This document shows, in pieces, positions 27,142 to 36,491 of a stretch of DNA of 64,000 bases. Positions within the stretch are counted from its first letter, which is position 1. Every line of letters begins with the position of its first letter. The stretch covers positions 2,669,029-2,733,028 of the forward strand of contig NZ_CP015971.1 of NCBI RefSeq assembly GCF_001659705.1. Reading direction: 5' to 3'. This stretch comes from Arachidicoccus sp. BS20 (lineage in GTDB: Bacteria; Bacteroidota; Bacteroidia; Chitinophagales; Chitinophagaceae). The notes under the pieces were generated by a model, which worked only from the letters and a program-made list of their open reading frames with translations, had not been told where the DNA came from and searched no databases. The position numbers and the translations under genes are program-made.

Positions 27142-30100
27142 TTAAAAGTTAACAGATATATTAATACCATAGTAGCGTGACGGAGGATACGAATAACCTG
27201 TAAGACCAATACCGTTGGAGGTGCTTCCTGCATCACTGTAATCGGGGTCTGTATATAAGTTATCTCCAGGTGCCCAAATAAACAGATTTCGTCCCACTAA
27301 ACTGACAGAAGCCGACTTAATGGCTTTTGTTTTTGCTAACCAAGAAGCGGGAAATTGGTATGTTAAGGAGATTTCTCTCAATTTCCAATAATCTCCCGAA
27401 GAAACATAATTGGACGTGATACTCCTTTCTGCGGCATCATCTGTCCAAAACCCATTATTACCACTTCCATTTTCAGCAATTACAACAGTTTTATTATCTA
27501 CCCAACTTCCATCTGCATCCTGATATACTGAGTTAGGGAATACAAAACGCTGGCGATTAAATTCAGCTGTTCTTGCTCCTACACCGCCCCAGTCAATATC
27601 ATAAGCAATATTGTTATAACGCACAAAACCTCCACGATATTCAAAATCAGCTTCCAAAGTAAAGTTTTTGTACCTTATCGTCGGTATAAGACCTATAGTA
27701 TTTCTAGCATTGGCATTGCCCATTGGCACGATTGTATCTGTTTTTGTCGGCATGCCCGTTTCTCTATCTACTACCACTTTTCCATCGTGACGCACATAAT
27801 CAAAAGCATATACTTCCGGAAATTGCATACCGGGTACTGCATATGCCCCAGTATTGCCAGAACCACCATAAGTTGCTAATGCAATATTTTGTAATCCAGC
27901 GGGAATAGAAAGTACCTTATTATTATAGTAACTATATGTGCCCTGTAATGCCACTGTCCATGTAGCGTTATCAACAGGAGTCAATTTTAAAGACGTTTCA
28001 AGTCCTTCACTCATCGTTTTACCTGCATTTAACAAGTAGCTTCCGAAACCCGTAGTAATAGAGGTAGGTGTTGTAACCGTTTGGTTATTCGTGGTTTCAT
28101 GAAACCAAGTAACACTTCCATCCGCAACACCATGGAATAAAGTAAAGTCAGTACCAACTTCCCATGATTTTGTTATTTCCGGTTTCAAATCCTGTTGTAT
28201 AATTGTTAAACTCATACCTTCACCAGCAACACCATTATATGGATACCCGTTTACCTGACCGTAAGTCGGATTTAAGCGGTAAGCACCGTCAAGAAACGTA
28301 TTTCCCAAGTTGACTTCTCCAACCTTAGACGCTGCAGCTCTTATTTTCCAAGTATTCAGCCAATTAATATCGCTTAATCCACTAAAAGCCCTCGTTAATA
28401 CCAAAGAAGCATCCACAGACGGATAAAAGAACGACCTGTCTCCAGGATTTAATATAGACACCCAGTCATTACGACCTGTAGTATGCAGGAAAATCATATT
28501 TTTCCACCCTAACTGCACATCATAATACGCACCCAATTGACGAGCTGTAGCCTTAGAGTTAGTAGCAAGTGCAGGATTAGTACTGTTGCTTAAATTAATC
28601 AAGTTACTATCAATCAAAGCAGAAACGCTTCCACCCAAATTATTTACAAAATCTTGTTGTATATGAAATCCTCCAATGGCATTCACTGAAAAATTTCCAT
28701 ATTTTTTATTAAAAATCGCCTTAAAATCTTGTAAGAGTTGATTGGTATAAGTTGAACCCTCAGAAACACCTCCTACTATATCTGATTTACTACCCGAACT
28801 GGTTGATTTTGCATAATCGGTGTAATAAAAAGGATTAGTCCAACTTTCAGAAGTTACATTTCTCATTGTGTATCCAGTAGAAGATATCAAATCCAACCAT
28901 TCAAATGGTGTATAATGAACTTCTAAACTTCCTGTAAGATAATCGTTTCTTGTTATACTCCGATTGTTTGCTAAGACAAAATACGGATTAGCATACCAAG
29001 GATTATAGTATCCGTTGGGATTGGCATATTCATTTGTCTGCCAGTCTTTAAATAAAGTAATCGGAACATCGGGTGGCATATTCAAAAAATCCGTATATAC
29101 GCTACTTGTTGCACTTGAAACATTGTATCTATTTTGCAAGTAAGAAACTCCGTAAGAGGCATGTACTTTATTACCAATTTTTCGTGTACCATTTAAACGA
29201 ATAGAAGCTCTTGTAAATTTATCTCCCAAAGGTGTCCCTGTTTCATGCAACCACTGACCAGAAAGATAAAACGACGAATTAACATCTGCAGAAGATAACG
29301 AAAAATCTGTTTGATTTGTCAGACCGGTTTGCCAGAATTTATTTCTGTCTTCAAAGTAAGAATAAGGAGTTGTAAGTTGATCTCCGTTTTCCAATGGATC
29401 TCCTAAATTAATAATAGAACCATCGAAAGCCGGTCCATAACTCTGATTCTCAATATTGGAGAAATAGGGATTACCATTCTCATCTATACCATAACCAGCA
29501 CCTCCAGAACCAAATTTTGTTTGTAGTTTAGGAAGAAAAGATACATGTTCCCACGTAGTCGTATTAGCTATGTGTATTTGTTGGGTTCCTGCAGCCGGAT
29601 GCTTAGTTGTAATCACGAGCGCACCATTGGATGCTTGTCCTCCGTAAACGGCTACTGCCGATGGTCCGTTTAAAACAGTTAGATTATCGATATCTTCAGG
29701 ATTAATATTACTTAATAAATCGTAAGAGGTAATATTACCATCCAAAATAAGCAAGGGCTGGTTATTGCCTAATAAAGAACGCTGCCCACGAATAGTAATT
29801 CTGTAACTTGGATTTAATCCACCACCAGTAGCCATTACTTGTAGTCCCGGAACTTTTCCAGCCAAAGCACTTGCCAATGACGTTGGCTTTGAGTGTGTAA
29901 GGCTTTCATTATCTAATGTTGTGGTAGCAAAACCTTGTTGGATTTTGCTTACTTTTGTTCCTGCGGCTGTAACTACAACTTCATTTAAAGCTGAATTAGA
30001 TTCTTTCAAATAAACGGTAATAAAATCCCCAGCTCCATCTAAATCAATTACTTGGGTTTCGTAGCCAACTTCTTTTACAGAAATATGAGATCCAGATTCA

Positions 30101-30303
30101 GGAACAGACAATTCAAACTTACCAGCAGTATTGGTTAAAGTACCTTTTTTTGTACCTACTAATTCTACCGAGGAACCTGAGATAGGTAAACTATCTTTTG
30201 ATGATAAAACAATACCCGAAATTGTTTTTGTCTGTGCTATTACAAAATTAGTCAATAGTACAGAAAACAATAGAAGAGTGCATTTAAATAATTTTTTTCT
30301 CAT
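27142..30303 (-). CDS. SusC/RagA family TonB-linked outer-membrane transporter (pair 2)
   Basis: TonB-dependent importer, 1053 aa. A signal peptide is followed by a carboxypeptidase-like domain (about 25-110), linker ALNEVVVTAAGTKVSK, the plug (LASALAGKVPGLQVMATGGG, LTVLNGPSAVAVYGGQASNG) and a long barrel ending YYGINISVNF. The VVVTAAGT linker replaces the TGYG seen in pair 1, so the two pairs are not recent duplicates of the coding sequence even though their leaders match. It heads a susC-susD-DUF1735 operon ending at the terminator at 24408. Confidence 0.94.
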   Translation of the reverse strand: MRKKLFKCTLLLFSVLLTNFVIAQTKTISGIVLSSKDSLPISGSSVELVGTKKGTLTNTAGKFELSVPESGSHISVKEVGYETQVIDLDGAGDFITVYLKESNSALNEVVVTAAGTKVSKIQQGFATTTLDNESLTHSKPTSLASALAGKVPGLQVMATGGGLNPSYRITIRGQRSLLGNNQPLLILDGNITSYDLLSNINPEDIDNLTVLNGPSAVAVYGGQASNGALVITTKHPAAGTQQIHIANTTTWEHVSFLPKLQTKFGSGGAGYGIDENGNPYFSNIENQSYGPAFDGSIINLGDPLENGDQLTTPYSYFEDRNKFWQTGLTNQTDFSLSSADVNSSFYLSGQWLHETGTPLGDKFTRASIRLNGTRKIGNKVHASYGVSYLQNRYNVSSATSSVYTDFLNMPPDVPITLFKDWQTNEYANPNGYYNPWYANPYFVLANNRSITRNDYLTGSLEVHYTPFEWLDLISSTGYTMRNVTSESWTNPFYYTDYAKSTSSGSKSDIVGGVSEGSTYTNQLLQDFKAIFNKKYGNFSVNAIGGFHIQQDFVNNLGGSVSALIDSNLINLSNSTNPALATNSKATARQLGAYYDVQLGWKNMIFLHTTGRNDWVSILNPGDRSFFYPSVDASLVLTRAFSGLSDINWLNTWKIRAAASKVGEVNLGNTFLDGAYRLNPTYGQVNGYPYNGVAGEGMSLTIIQQDLKPEITKSWEVGTDFTLFHGVADGSVTWFHETTNNQTVTTPTSITTGFGSYLLNAGKTMSEGLETSLKLTPVDNATWTVALQGTYSYYNNKVLSIPAGLQNIALATYGGSGNTGAYAVPGMQFPEVYAFDYVRHDGKVVVDRETGMPTKTDTIVPMGNANARNTIGLIPTIRYKNFTLEADFEYRGGFVRYNNIAYDIDWGGVGARTAEFNRQRFVFPNSVYQDADGSWVDNKTVVIAENGSGNNGFWTDDAAERSITSNYVSSGDYWKLREISLTYQFPASWLAKTKAIKSASVSLVGRNLFIWAPGDNLYTDPDYSDAGSTSNGIGLTGYSYPPSRYYGINISVNF

Positions 30304-30507
30304 GTACTTTCTTTAAGATTTAAAAAATCAGATTACATAATAAATTTTAAAAACAACAAACCCAACTGATTCGATTCCGGTAATTTTTAAAAATATGTTT
30401 TTGCTATAATATTGGTTATCGCAATTTGATTAAGAGCACCAGTTGTTTTTGAATTTCAAAAATTTTCAGGGTAAAAATAGTATTATTTTCAAATTAATTA
30501 ACTTTTT
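30304..30507 (-). promoter_or_regulatory. Duplicated 5' leader and promoter region of susC pair 2
   Basis: The counterpart of 23820-24020. The palindrome at 30401-30424 is base-for-base the same as in pair 1, and it sits about 100 nt upstream of the start codon. The promoter-like block is at 30470-30507. Differences cluster between conserved islands, as expected for a retained regulatory element. The rest of the gap to 30741 shows AT-rich sequence with no gene that I can support. Confidence 0.7.
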
Positions 30508-30741
30508 CATGATTTTTTTTTAAAATAATTTTAACCTATTATTTGTTAGTATAGTGTATTGGTAGGAATTAGTAAAACGTTTGCGTAAATTTTATGAATA
30601 AAATAATATATATGCCTAATCTGAAATGCACTAAAACAAAGGCTTTCAGGCAAATCATACTTACACTTTTTACTATACTAAATTTGAAGAGTTATTTAGT
30701 TTATTAACTAAATTTTTTGTTTCTTAAGATTAACAGAAAAA

Positions 30742-31695
30742 TTATGGCATTATCAGTTTAAAACAGCTTTTTACAGCTTTTATGTTTAGTTCGTTTTCTG
30801 AATTTACAGGCTCGCCATCGATATGCATAGGAGCATTTTTGAGGTTTTTGATTTTTATTTCAGGCGTTTGAAAATAAAGAACATTTTTTTGTGTGATTTC
30901 TTCTACTAATTCTTCCAACTTGTTATTACCACGAATTTGCTTGAGCACAGCAAAGGGCAGTTTTGCCTTATTCATTTTCTGAACAATCACAATATCGAGC
31001 AAACCGTCGTTAAGATTTGCTTTGGGAGCAATTGTAAAATTATTCCCAAACTGGTTTCCGTTGGCAATACTGATGAAAAAAGCATCCGTGAAAAATTTAA
31101 AACTATCTACTTCCACTTCAAACTGGTATGGCTGCGCTTTGAAATAATTAATGATACTTTGCTGCGTGTAAGTAAGTAATCCTCTTGTGCTTTTGGTCGA
31201 AAAATCGTGCGCCACTTTTGCATCAAATCCCACACCACTCAACATACAGGCAAACTTTCCGTTGACGGAAAACGCATCTACATTCTTAGATTTTCCGGCA
31301 AAAATCAGTTCTAACGCTTCTTTCGGTTTCGAAGGAATACCGGCTGCTCTTGCTAAACCGTTACCACTGCCAAACGGAATAATGCCGAAATTTATTTTCA
31401 GATGATGCAATGCGCCTACAATATTGTTTACCGTTCCGTCGCCGCCGAGAATTACCACATCGGTAATATTTTCTTCGGCGATTTTTTCTGAAAGAAAATC
31501 ATAATCCGCATCTTTATTAGTGTATAGAATTTCACAATAAAGACCTCGTTCCTCACTTATTTTTTCAATAAGACTGACTAAAATACTTTTTTTTGAAGTT
31601 CCCGAAATGGGATTGACAAGATATATAATTTTTCTCGCTGTTTTTGTTGTGCCTTTATGAACAGCGGGGCTATTTTTCATTGTAGATATTTCCAT
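30742..31695 (-). CDS. Diacylglycerol kinase family lipid kinase
   Basis: YegS/DagK-type lipid kinase, 317 aa from the ATG at 31695; another ATG at 31680 is equally possible, and the frame opens earlier only with TTG. The DAGKc catalytic domain starts KIIYLVNPISGTSKK and carries the glycine-rich nucleotide loop VVILGGDGTVNNIVGAL and FGIIPFGSGNGLARAAGIP. The C-terminal beta domain has LNDGLLDIVIV. Family members phosphorylate diacylglycerol or sphingoid lipids; the substrate here is not known. TTCGTTTG upstream of the start resembles a -7 element. It is divergent from the chromate transporter gene. Confidence 0.86.
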   Translation of the reverse strand: MEISTMKNSPAVHKGTTKTARKIIYLVNPISGTSKKSILVSLIEKISEERGLYCEILYTNKDADYDFLSEKIAEENITDVVILGGDGTVNNIVGALHHLKINFGIIPFGSGNGLARAAGIPSKPKEALELIFAGKSKNVDAFSVNGKFACMLSGVGFDAKVAHDFSTKSTRGLLTYTQQSIINYFKAQPYQFEVEVDSFKFFTDAFFISIANGNQFGNNFTIAPKANLNDGLLDIVIVQKMNKAKLPFAVLKQIRGNNKLEELVEEITQKNVLYFQTPEIKIKNLKNAPMHIDGEPVNSENELNIKAVKSCFKLIMP

Positions 31696-31798
31696 TTCAT
31701 CTTCATTGGGCAAACGAAGATATTTATTTTATTAAATACATATTGTTAATAAAATATTCATATACCTTTATCTCTGTTCACTTTGCAAATAACAGAAC

Positions 31799-33055
31799 TT
31801 GAAACTTCTTAGACATTTACAGTTCCTGAAAGCAGTTTTTATTTACACCATCACAGCTTTTGGCGGTGCGCAGGGACACTTTGCCATGATGCTGAAAACA
31901 TTTGTTACAGAACGGAAAGACATTACAGAACAGGAACTAATGGAATACAGCGCATTTTGTCAAATGCTTCCGGGCGCTTCTTCTTCGCAGACGATTACAT
32001 TAATAGGTTACAAAAGAGGCGGCATATTACTCGCTATTCTCACGCTCATTGTGTGGATTTTACCTGCGTGTACAATGATGGGTGCATTATCTTTCTTGCT
32101 AAATTATATCGACGACAATACTTTACATACTAAAGAAGTGTTGAAATATATCAAACCAATGGCAATTGGATTCATTGCTTTTTCGGGTTTTAAGTTGTTG
32201 AAATTTTCAGTAAATAATACCATTACAAGGGTTATTTTAATTTGCGCAGTTATACTTACTTATGCGTTCTTTAAAACTCCTTGGATATTTCCGGCGGTAA
32301 TTGTAGCGGCAGGTATTGCTACTAATTTCAGTAAAAAACGTATTGTTCAAACCGAAAACCCGCCGAAAAAAATCAATTGGGGAAATATGCTCATCTTTCT
32401 TGTCGTGTTTCTTTTAGCCGGATTTTTATCTGAAACCGCACGAAAAGAAAACTGGTCGCAGCGTGGAAAATTCAACCTGTTTGAAAACTGTTACCGTTTC
32501 GGCTCGCTTACTTTCGGCGGCGGCGATGTGCTTGCGCCTATCATGTATGAACAATACGTTACACGTCCACAAACACGACAAGTACAGGAAAAAAACAAGA
32601 ACGTATTGAGCATGAATAAAGATGATTTTTTTACAGGTTATGGTGTATTAAAAGCAATTCCGGGACCTACTTTTTCCCTCACATCTTTTGTAGGAGGAAT
32701 GGTGTTAAAAAAATACGGTTTATGGTCGCAGTTATGGGGTTGCGTTATTGGGACTGTAGCGATATTTTTACCTTCAACTTTACTCGTTTTATTTTTCTTT
32801 CCTGTGTGGAACAATCTCAAAAAATACGCAGTTATTTACCGTTCATTAGAAGGTATCAACGCTGCTGTTGTAGGTATTATATTTGCGTCATCGCTTTATT
32901 TATTGAAAGATATTTCAATTGACGTAACCGATGGAAAGCCGGAACATTTACTCAATTTCGCTACAATAGCCGGAACTTTTTGTTTGCTGAAATTTACAAA
33001 AATAAAACCACCGTTTATTGTATTGATTTGTATTTTATTAGGTATTATTTTTTAA
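31799..33055 (+). CDS. chrA: Chromate transporter (CHR family), two-domain form
   Basis: Polytopic membrane protein, 418 aa, with two homologous CHR halves. The first half begins with a helix carrying [11 protein letters not shown] (about 21-31) and [20 protein letters not shown]. The second has [16 protein letters not shown] and [17 protein letters not shown]. An in-frame stop lies just upstream (31790-31792) and the first ATG falls inside the first helix, so translation most likely starts at TTG 31799. The family exports chromate, but many chromosomal members have no proven substrate. It is convergent with nadD, 6 bp apart. Confidence 0.88.
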   Translation: MKLLRHLQFLKAVFIYTITAFGGAQGHFAMMLKTFVTERKDITEQELMEYSAFCQMLPGASSSQTITLIGYKRGGILLAILTLIVWILPACTMMGALSFLLNYIDDNTLHTKEVLKYIKPMAIGFIAFSGFKLLKFSVNNTITRVILICAVILTYAFFKTPWIFPAVIVAAGIATNFSKKRIVQTENPPKKINWGNMLIFLVVFLLAGFLSETARKENWSQRGKFNLFENCYRFGSLTFGGGDVLAPIMYEQYVTRPQTRQVQEKNKNVLSMNKDDFFTGYGVLKAIPGPTFSLTSFVGGMVLKKYGLWSQLWGCVIGTVAIFLPSTLLVLFFFPVWNNLKKYAVIYRSLEGINAAVVGIIFASSLYLLKDISIDVTDGKPEHLLNFATIAGTFCLLKFTKIKPPFIVLICILLGIIF

Positions 33056-33061
33056 AATAAA

Positions 33062-33640
33062 TTAAAAATAATATTTATTTATTTCAATCTCATTAAAGAC
33101 CTTTTCAGGGACGAGATAACGGATTGATTTTCTTTGTTTTATCTGTTCTCTAATGAAAGTAGCAGAAATATCGAGCAACGGCGCTTGCAGAACTTCATAA
33201 TTAATTTTAGAATCAACTTTTTCTTTATCAATCGAAAAGCCCGAACGTTCATAAACAATGAACCGGTAATTATTTACCAACACTTCATAATTTTTCCAGT
33301 TGCTCAAATTCAAAAAACTATCCGAACCTAAGATTACAAAAAATTCGTGCTGAGGATATTTCTCCTGTAAATAAGTTAATGTGGTAATAGTATAAGATGG
33401 TTTCGGAAGCTTAAACTCAATATCAACGGCACGCAATTTTGTATTATCCTCAACGGCTAAATTTACCAAATGCAGCCTGTCATATTCATTTAGAAGTGTA
33501 CTATTTTTTTTCAATGGATTCTGCGGAGAAACCACAAACCAAACTTGCTGAACTTCTGTATTATTAGCCACAAATTCTGCAATAATCAAATGACCAATGT
33601 GTATGGGATTAAAAGAACCGAAGTATAAACCTACTTTCAT
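33062..33640 (-). CDS. nadD: Nicotinate-nucleotide adenylyltransferase
   Basis: Converts nicotinate mononucleotide and ATP to deamido-NAD; 192 aa from the ATG at 33640. The nucleotidyltransferase signature GSFNPIHIGHL (HxGH) lies at about residues 8-18, with VVSPQNPLKK, ILGSDSFLNLSNWK and the C-terminal SATFIREQIK (the ISSTxIR-type motif). A further NAD-synthesis gene, nadA, lies 4 kb away but in a different transcription unit. feoA follows upstream on the same strand. Confidence 0.95.
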   Translation of the reverse strand: MKVGLYFGSFNPIHIGHLIIAEFVANNTEVQQVWFVVSPQNPLKKNSTLLNEYDRLHLVNLAVEDNTKLRAVDIEFKLPKPSYTITTLTYLQEKYPQHEFFVILGSDSFLNLSNWKNYEVLVNNYRFIVYERSGFSIDKEKVDSKINYEVLQAPLLDISATFIREQIKQRKSIRYLVPEKVFNEIEINKYYF

Positions 33641-33678
33641 CAACAGAATTTTTTATTATCACATATGTAGTTTTTCTT

Positions 33679-33900
33679 TTAAATTTCTTCCACAATAATA
33701 TATTGTGCTTCATTTAATCTAAGACTTAAATTGTAACCTACCACCGTAATTGAAATAGGGTCGCCAAGTGGTGCAATCTGTTCTATTTTCACTATTTCTC
33801 CCGGAATACAACCCATTTCCATTAATTTTATAAATATTTCGTTATTCTCAAATTCTTTAATTACTACACTTTTCCCTACACTTACTTCAGACAGTTTCAT
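33679..33900 (-). CDS. feoA: FeoA-domain protein (ferrous iron transport accessory)
   Basis: SH3-like FeoA protein of 73 aa from the ATG at 33900 (the ATG at 33903 is the alternative). It shows the family pattern: MKLSEVSVGKSVVIKEF, then LMEMGCIPGEIVKIEQIAPL, DPISITVVGYNLSLRLNEA and IIVEE at the end. No FeoB is adjacent. FeoA usually modulates the FeoB ferrous transporter, so the partner must lie elsewhere. It shares a strand with nadD (38 bp downstream) and is divergent from ybeY. Confidence 0.9.
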   Translation of the reverse strand: MKLSEVSVGKSVVIKEFENNEIFIKLMEMGCIPGEIVKIEQIAPLGDPISITVVGYNLSLRLNEAQYIIVEEI

Positions 33901-34003
33901 CATAAAAAATTCATTATTATGCACAAAAGTAATTGTTTTACAGATGCATATATGCTGTTAGAAATTAATTCCCGAATTTTGACAAATAAACAACAATATA
34001 AGA

Positions 34004-34426
34004 ATGAGCAAAGTATTTTTCCATTATGCCGATAGAAAACTGAACATTCCTAATAAAAGAAATATTCAGCAATTTGTAGAACAGATTTTTAAAAAAGAAA
34101 AGAAACAACTCAACCATATCGATTATATTTTTTGTTCCGATGATTATCTTTTAAATATCAACATCAATCATCTTCAACACGATTATTACACCGACATTAT
34201 CACTTTTGAATTAAGCTCAACCAACAAAACAGAAGCAGAAATTTATATAAGCCTTGACAGAGTAAAAGAAAATGCGCAACAATTAAATGAACCTTTTAAT
34301 AAAGAAGTACTACGTGTAATATTTCACGGCGCATTACACCTTTGTGGTTATAAAGATAAAACAAAGAAAGATGCTGAATTAATGCGCCAGATGGAAAATA
34401 GATACCTCGCTTTTTATCTTAAATAA
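34004..34426 (+). CDS. ybeY: Endoribonuclease YbeY (16S rRNA maturation)
   Basis: Zinc-dependent RNase for rRNA maturation and quality control; 140 aa. The conserved core is DIITFEL followed by VLRVIFHGALHLCGYKDKT, the HxxxH-type metal site with the third ligand position as Asp/Lys-rich GYKDKT, as usual in Bacteroidota. The N-terminus is shorter than in E. coli YbeY. It is followed, after two parS-like palindromes, by mnmG. Confidence 0.92.
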   Translation: MSKVFFHYADRKLNIPNKRNIQQFVEQIFKKEKKQLNHIDYIFCSDDYLLNININHLQHDYYTDIITFELSSTNKTEAEIYISLDRVKENAQQLNEPFNKEVLRVIFHGALHLCGYKDKTKKDAELMRQMENRYLAFYLK

Positions 34427-34430
34427 TTTA

Positions 34431-34446
34431 TGTTCCACGTGGAACT
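34431..34446. other. parS-like site 1
   Basis: TGTTCCACGTGGAACT contains the 14-bp palindrome GTTCCACGTGGAAC, which matches the conserved bacterial parS consensus (TGTTNCACGTGNAACA) at the inner 14 positions. It sits 5 bp after the ybeY stop. ParB would be expected to bind here. No parA/parB gene lies in the window. Confidence 0.72.
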
Positions 34447-34493
34447 TTCTTATTTTCTATTTTAAAGACTATACTTATTAAAACTAACTAAAG

Positions 34494-34523
34494 ATAAATA
34501 CGTTCCACGTGGAACGTATTTAT
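34494..34523. other. parS-like site 2 within a 30-bp perfect palindrome
   Basis: A second GTTCCACGTGGAAC (34502-34515) lies 70 bp from the first. Here the symmetry extends to a perfect 30-bp palindrome with outer arms ATAAATA and TATTTAT. It directly abuts the mnmG promoter. Two copies in one intergenic gap make chance unlikely. Confidence 0.72.
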
Positions 34524-34537
34524 TTATTATATCAACT

Positions 34538-34545
34538 TACCTTTG
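34538..34545 (+). promoter_or_regulatory. Promoter -7 element of mnmG
   Basis: TACCTTTG is a perfect match to the Bacteroidota -7 consensus TAnnTTTG, 18 bp upstream of the mnmG ATG. The -33 position would fall next to or inside the second parS-like palindrome, so ParB binding could interfere with transcription. Confidence 0.65.
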
Positions 34546-34563
34546 CAGAATAATTTTGATAAT

Positions 34564-36432
34564 ATGTTTCAGGAATATGATGTAATAGTTGCGGGCGCAG
34601 GTCATGCAGGTTGCGAAGCAGCAGCAGCAGCAGCAAATATGGGTAATAAAGTTTTGTTGATTACAATGAACATGAATACTATCGCCCAGATGAGCTGCAA
34701 TCCTGCGATGGGTGGCATTGCAAAAGGTCAGATTGTACGGGAAATAGATGCAATGGGTGGCTATAGTGGAATTGTCTCAGATAAAAGTATGATTCAGTTT
34801 CGTATGCTGAACAAAAGTAAAGGTACTGCAATGTGGAGTCCAAGAACGCAAAATGACAGAATGTTATTTTCGCTCACATGGCGAGAAATGCTTGAACACA
34901 CCGAAAATCTTGATTTTTATCAGGATATGGTTCAGTCTCTTTTAATTAAAGATGGAAAAGTTTACGGAGTAAAAACCAATTTAGGTCATGAAATAAAATC
35001 CAAAGCTGTAGTTATTACAAGCGGAACATTCTTAAACGGTGTTATTCATATTGGAGAAAAGAGATTTGGCGGAGGGAGAGTAGCAGAAAAAGCAGCAACA
35101 GGTATTACGGAACAACTAGTCGAAAACGGATTTGAAAGCAGCCGCCTTAAAACAGGAACACCTCCAAGAGTAGATTCAAGAAGTTTGGATTATTCAAAAA
35201 TGGAAACACAACCCGGCGATGATGAAATTGTCGGATTTTCTTATAAAAATATCCAAAAGATAAAACCCGAACAGCAACTTCCTTGTCATATTACATACAC
35301 GAACGATTACGTACACGAAATTCTGAAAACCGGTTTCGACAGGAGTCCAATGTTCACAGGTAGAATTGAAGGCGTTGGTCCGAGATATTGTCCAAGTATT
35401 GAAGATAAAATCAATCGCTTTGCAGATAGAGACAGACATCAGCTTTTTGTAGAACCGGAAGGTTTCAAAACAGTAGAAATCTATGTAAACGGATTTTCAA
35501 CTTCCTTACCCGAAGATGTTCAGTATAAAGCATTGAAGCAAATTCCCGGATTTGAAAACGTAAAAATGTTCCGTCCGGGTTATGCTATTGAATACGATTA
35601 TTTTCCGCCTACACAATTAAAAGCTAGTCTTGAAACAAAGCTGATTAAAAACTTATTCTTTGCAGGACAAATCAACGGAACTACAGGTTACGAAGAAGCA
35701 GCTTGTCAGGGATTAATAGCCGGAATAAATGCACATCAGGCTATTCACGAAAAAGAACCTTTTATTCTGAAAAGAAATCAGGCTTACATCGGCGTATTAA
35801 TTGATGATTTAATTAATAAAGGAACAGACGAACCTTACAGAATGTTCACAAGCCGCGCCGAATTCAGAACATTGTTAAGACAAGATAATGCTGATTTACG
35901 TTTAACTGAATTGAGTTACAATTTAGGTTTGGCAAAAGAAGACAGATTAGAAAATGTTCGCGAGAAAGAAGAAAAAGTTTCGGACATTATTAATATACTG
36001 AAAGAAATGCCCCTAGAACCGGAAGAAATAAATCCTTATTTAAAAAGTATAAACTCTTCACCGATCACTGAAAAACAAAGAGTTTCTAAACTCTTGCTTC
36101 GTCCCGACGTATCTTTAGAAGAAATGACTGAAAGTGTAGATAAAATAAATATAAATTTTAATATATATAATAATTTATATTTACAACAATCTGAAATTCA
36201 ATTAAAATATGAAAGATATATTGAAAAGGAAGAAGAACTTGCAGAAAAAATGAGCAGCATGGAAAACTTATTAATTCCTGAATCATTTGATTATAACAAA
36301 TTATCCGCACTTGGTGCCGAAGCCAAACAGAAATTTAATAAAGTAAAGCCAAGAACTATTGGACAGGCAAGCAGAATAAGCGGCGTAAATCCTACGGATA
36401 TTCAAATTCTGATGGTGCATTTGGGAAGATAA
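34564..36432 (+). CDS. mnmG: tRNA uridine-5-carboxymethylaminomethyl modification enzyme MnmG
   Basis: FAD-dependent enzyme that, with MnmE, modifies the wobble uridine of several tRNAs; 622 aa. I start it at the ATG at 34564 (MFQEYDVIVAGAGHAGCEAA), which puts the FAD-binding GAGHAG at the N-terminus. Family motifs include MSCNPAMGGIAKGQIVREID, LKTGTPPRVD, CPSIEDKI, GTTGYEEAACQGL and RPRTIGQASRISG-like KPRTIGQASRISGVNP at the C-terminus. mnmG (gidA) is often found near replication origins; see the parS and DnaA-box entries. Confidence 0.97.
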   Translation: MFQEYDVIVAGAGHAGCEAAAAAANMGNKVLLITMNMNTIAQMSCNPAMGGIAKGQIVREIDAMGGYSGIVSDKSMIQFRMLNKSKGTAMWSPRTQNDRMLFSLTWREMLEHTENLDFYQDMVQSLLIKDGKVYGVKTNLGHEIKSKAVVITSGTFLNGVIHIGEKRFGGGRVAEKAATGITEQLVENGFESSRLKTGTPPRVDSRSLDYSKMETQPGDDEIVGFSYKNIQKIKPEQQLPCHITYTNDYVHEILKTGFDRSPMFTGRIEGVGPRYCPSIEDKINRFADRDRHQLFVEPEGFKTVEIYVNGFSTSLPEDVQYKALKQIPGFENVKMFRPGYAIEYDYFPPTQLKASLETKLIKNLFFAGQINGTTGYEEAACQGLIAGINAHQAIHEKEPFILKRNQAYIGVLIDDLINKGTDEPYRMFTSRAEFRTLLRQDNADLRLTELSYNLGLAKEDRLENVREKEEKVSDIINILKEMPLEPEEINPYLKSINSSPITEKQRVSKLLLRPDVSLEEMTESVDKININFNIYNNLYLQQSEIQLKYERYIEKEEELAEKMSSMENLLIPESFDYNKLSALGAEAKQKFNKVKPRTIGQASRISGVNPTDIQILMVHLGR

Positions 36433-36491
36433 TTTTTACCAAATCATTAATTCATCAATTTAAAAAGTGTTTGTAATATTACCCAAACACA

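Noticed and set aside
19327-30303. A complete polysaccharide-utilisation locus
   Set aside because: No glycoside hydrolase, lyase, sulfatase or hybrid regulator is linked to the SusCD genes in the window, so only nutrient-uptake units can be claimed.
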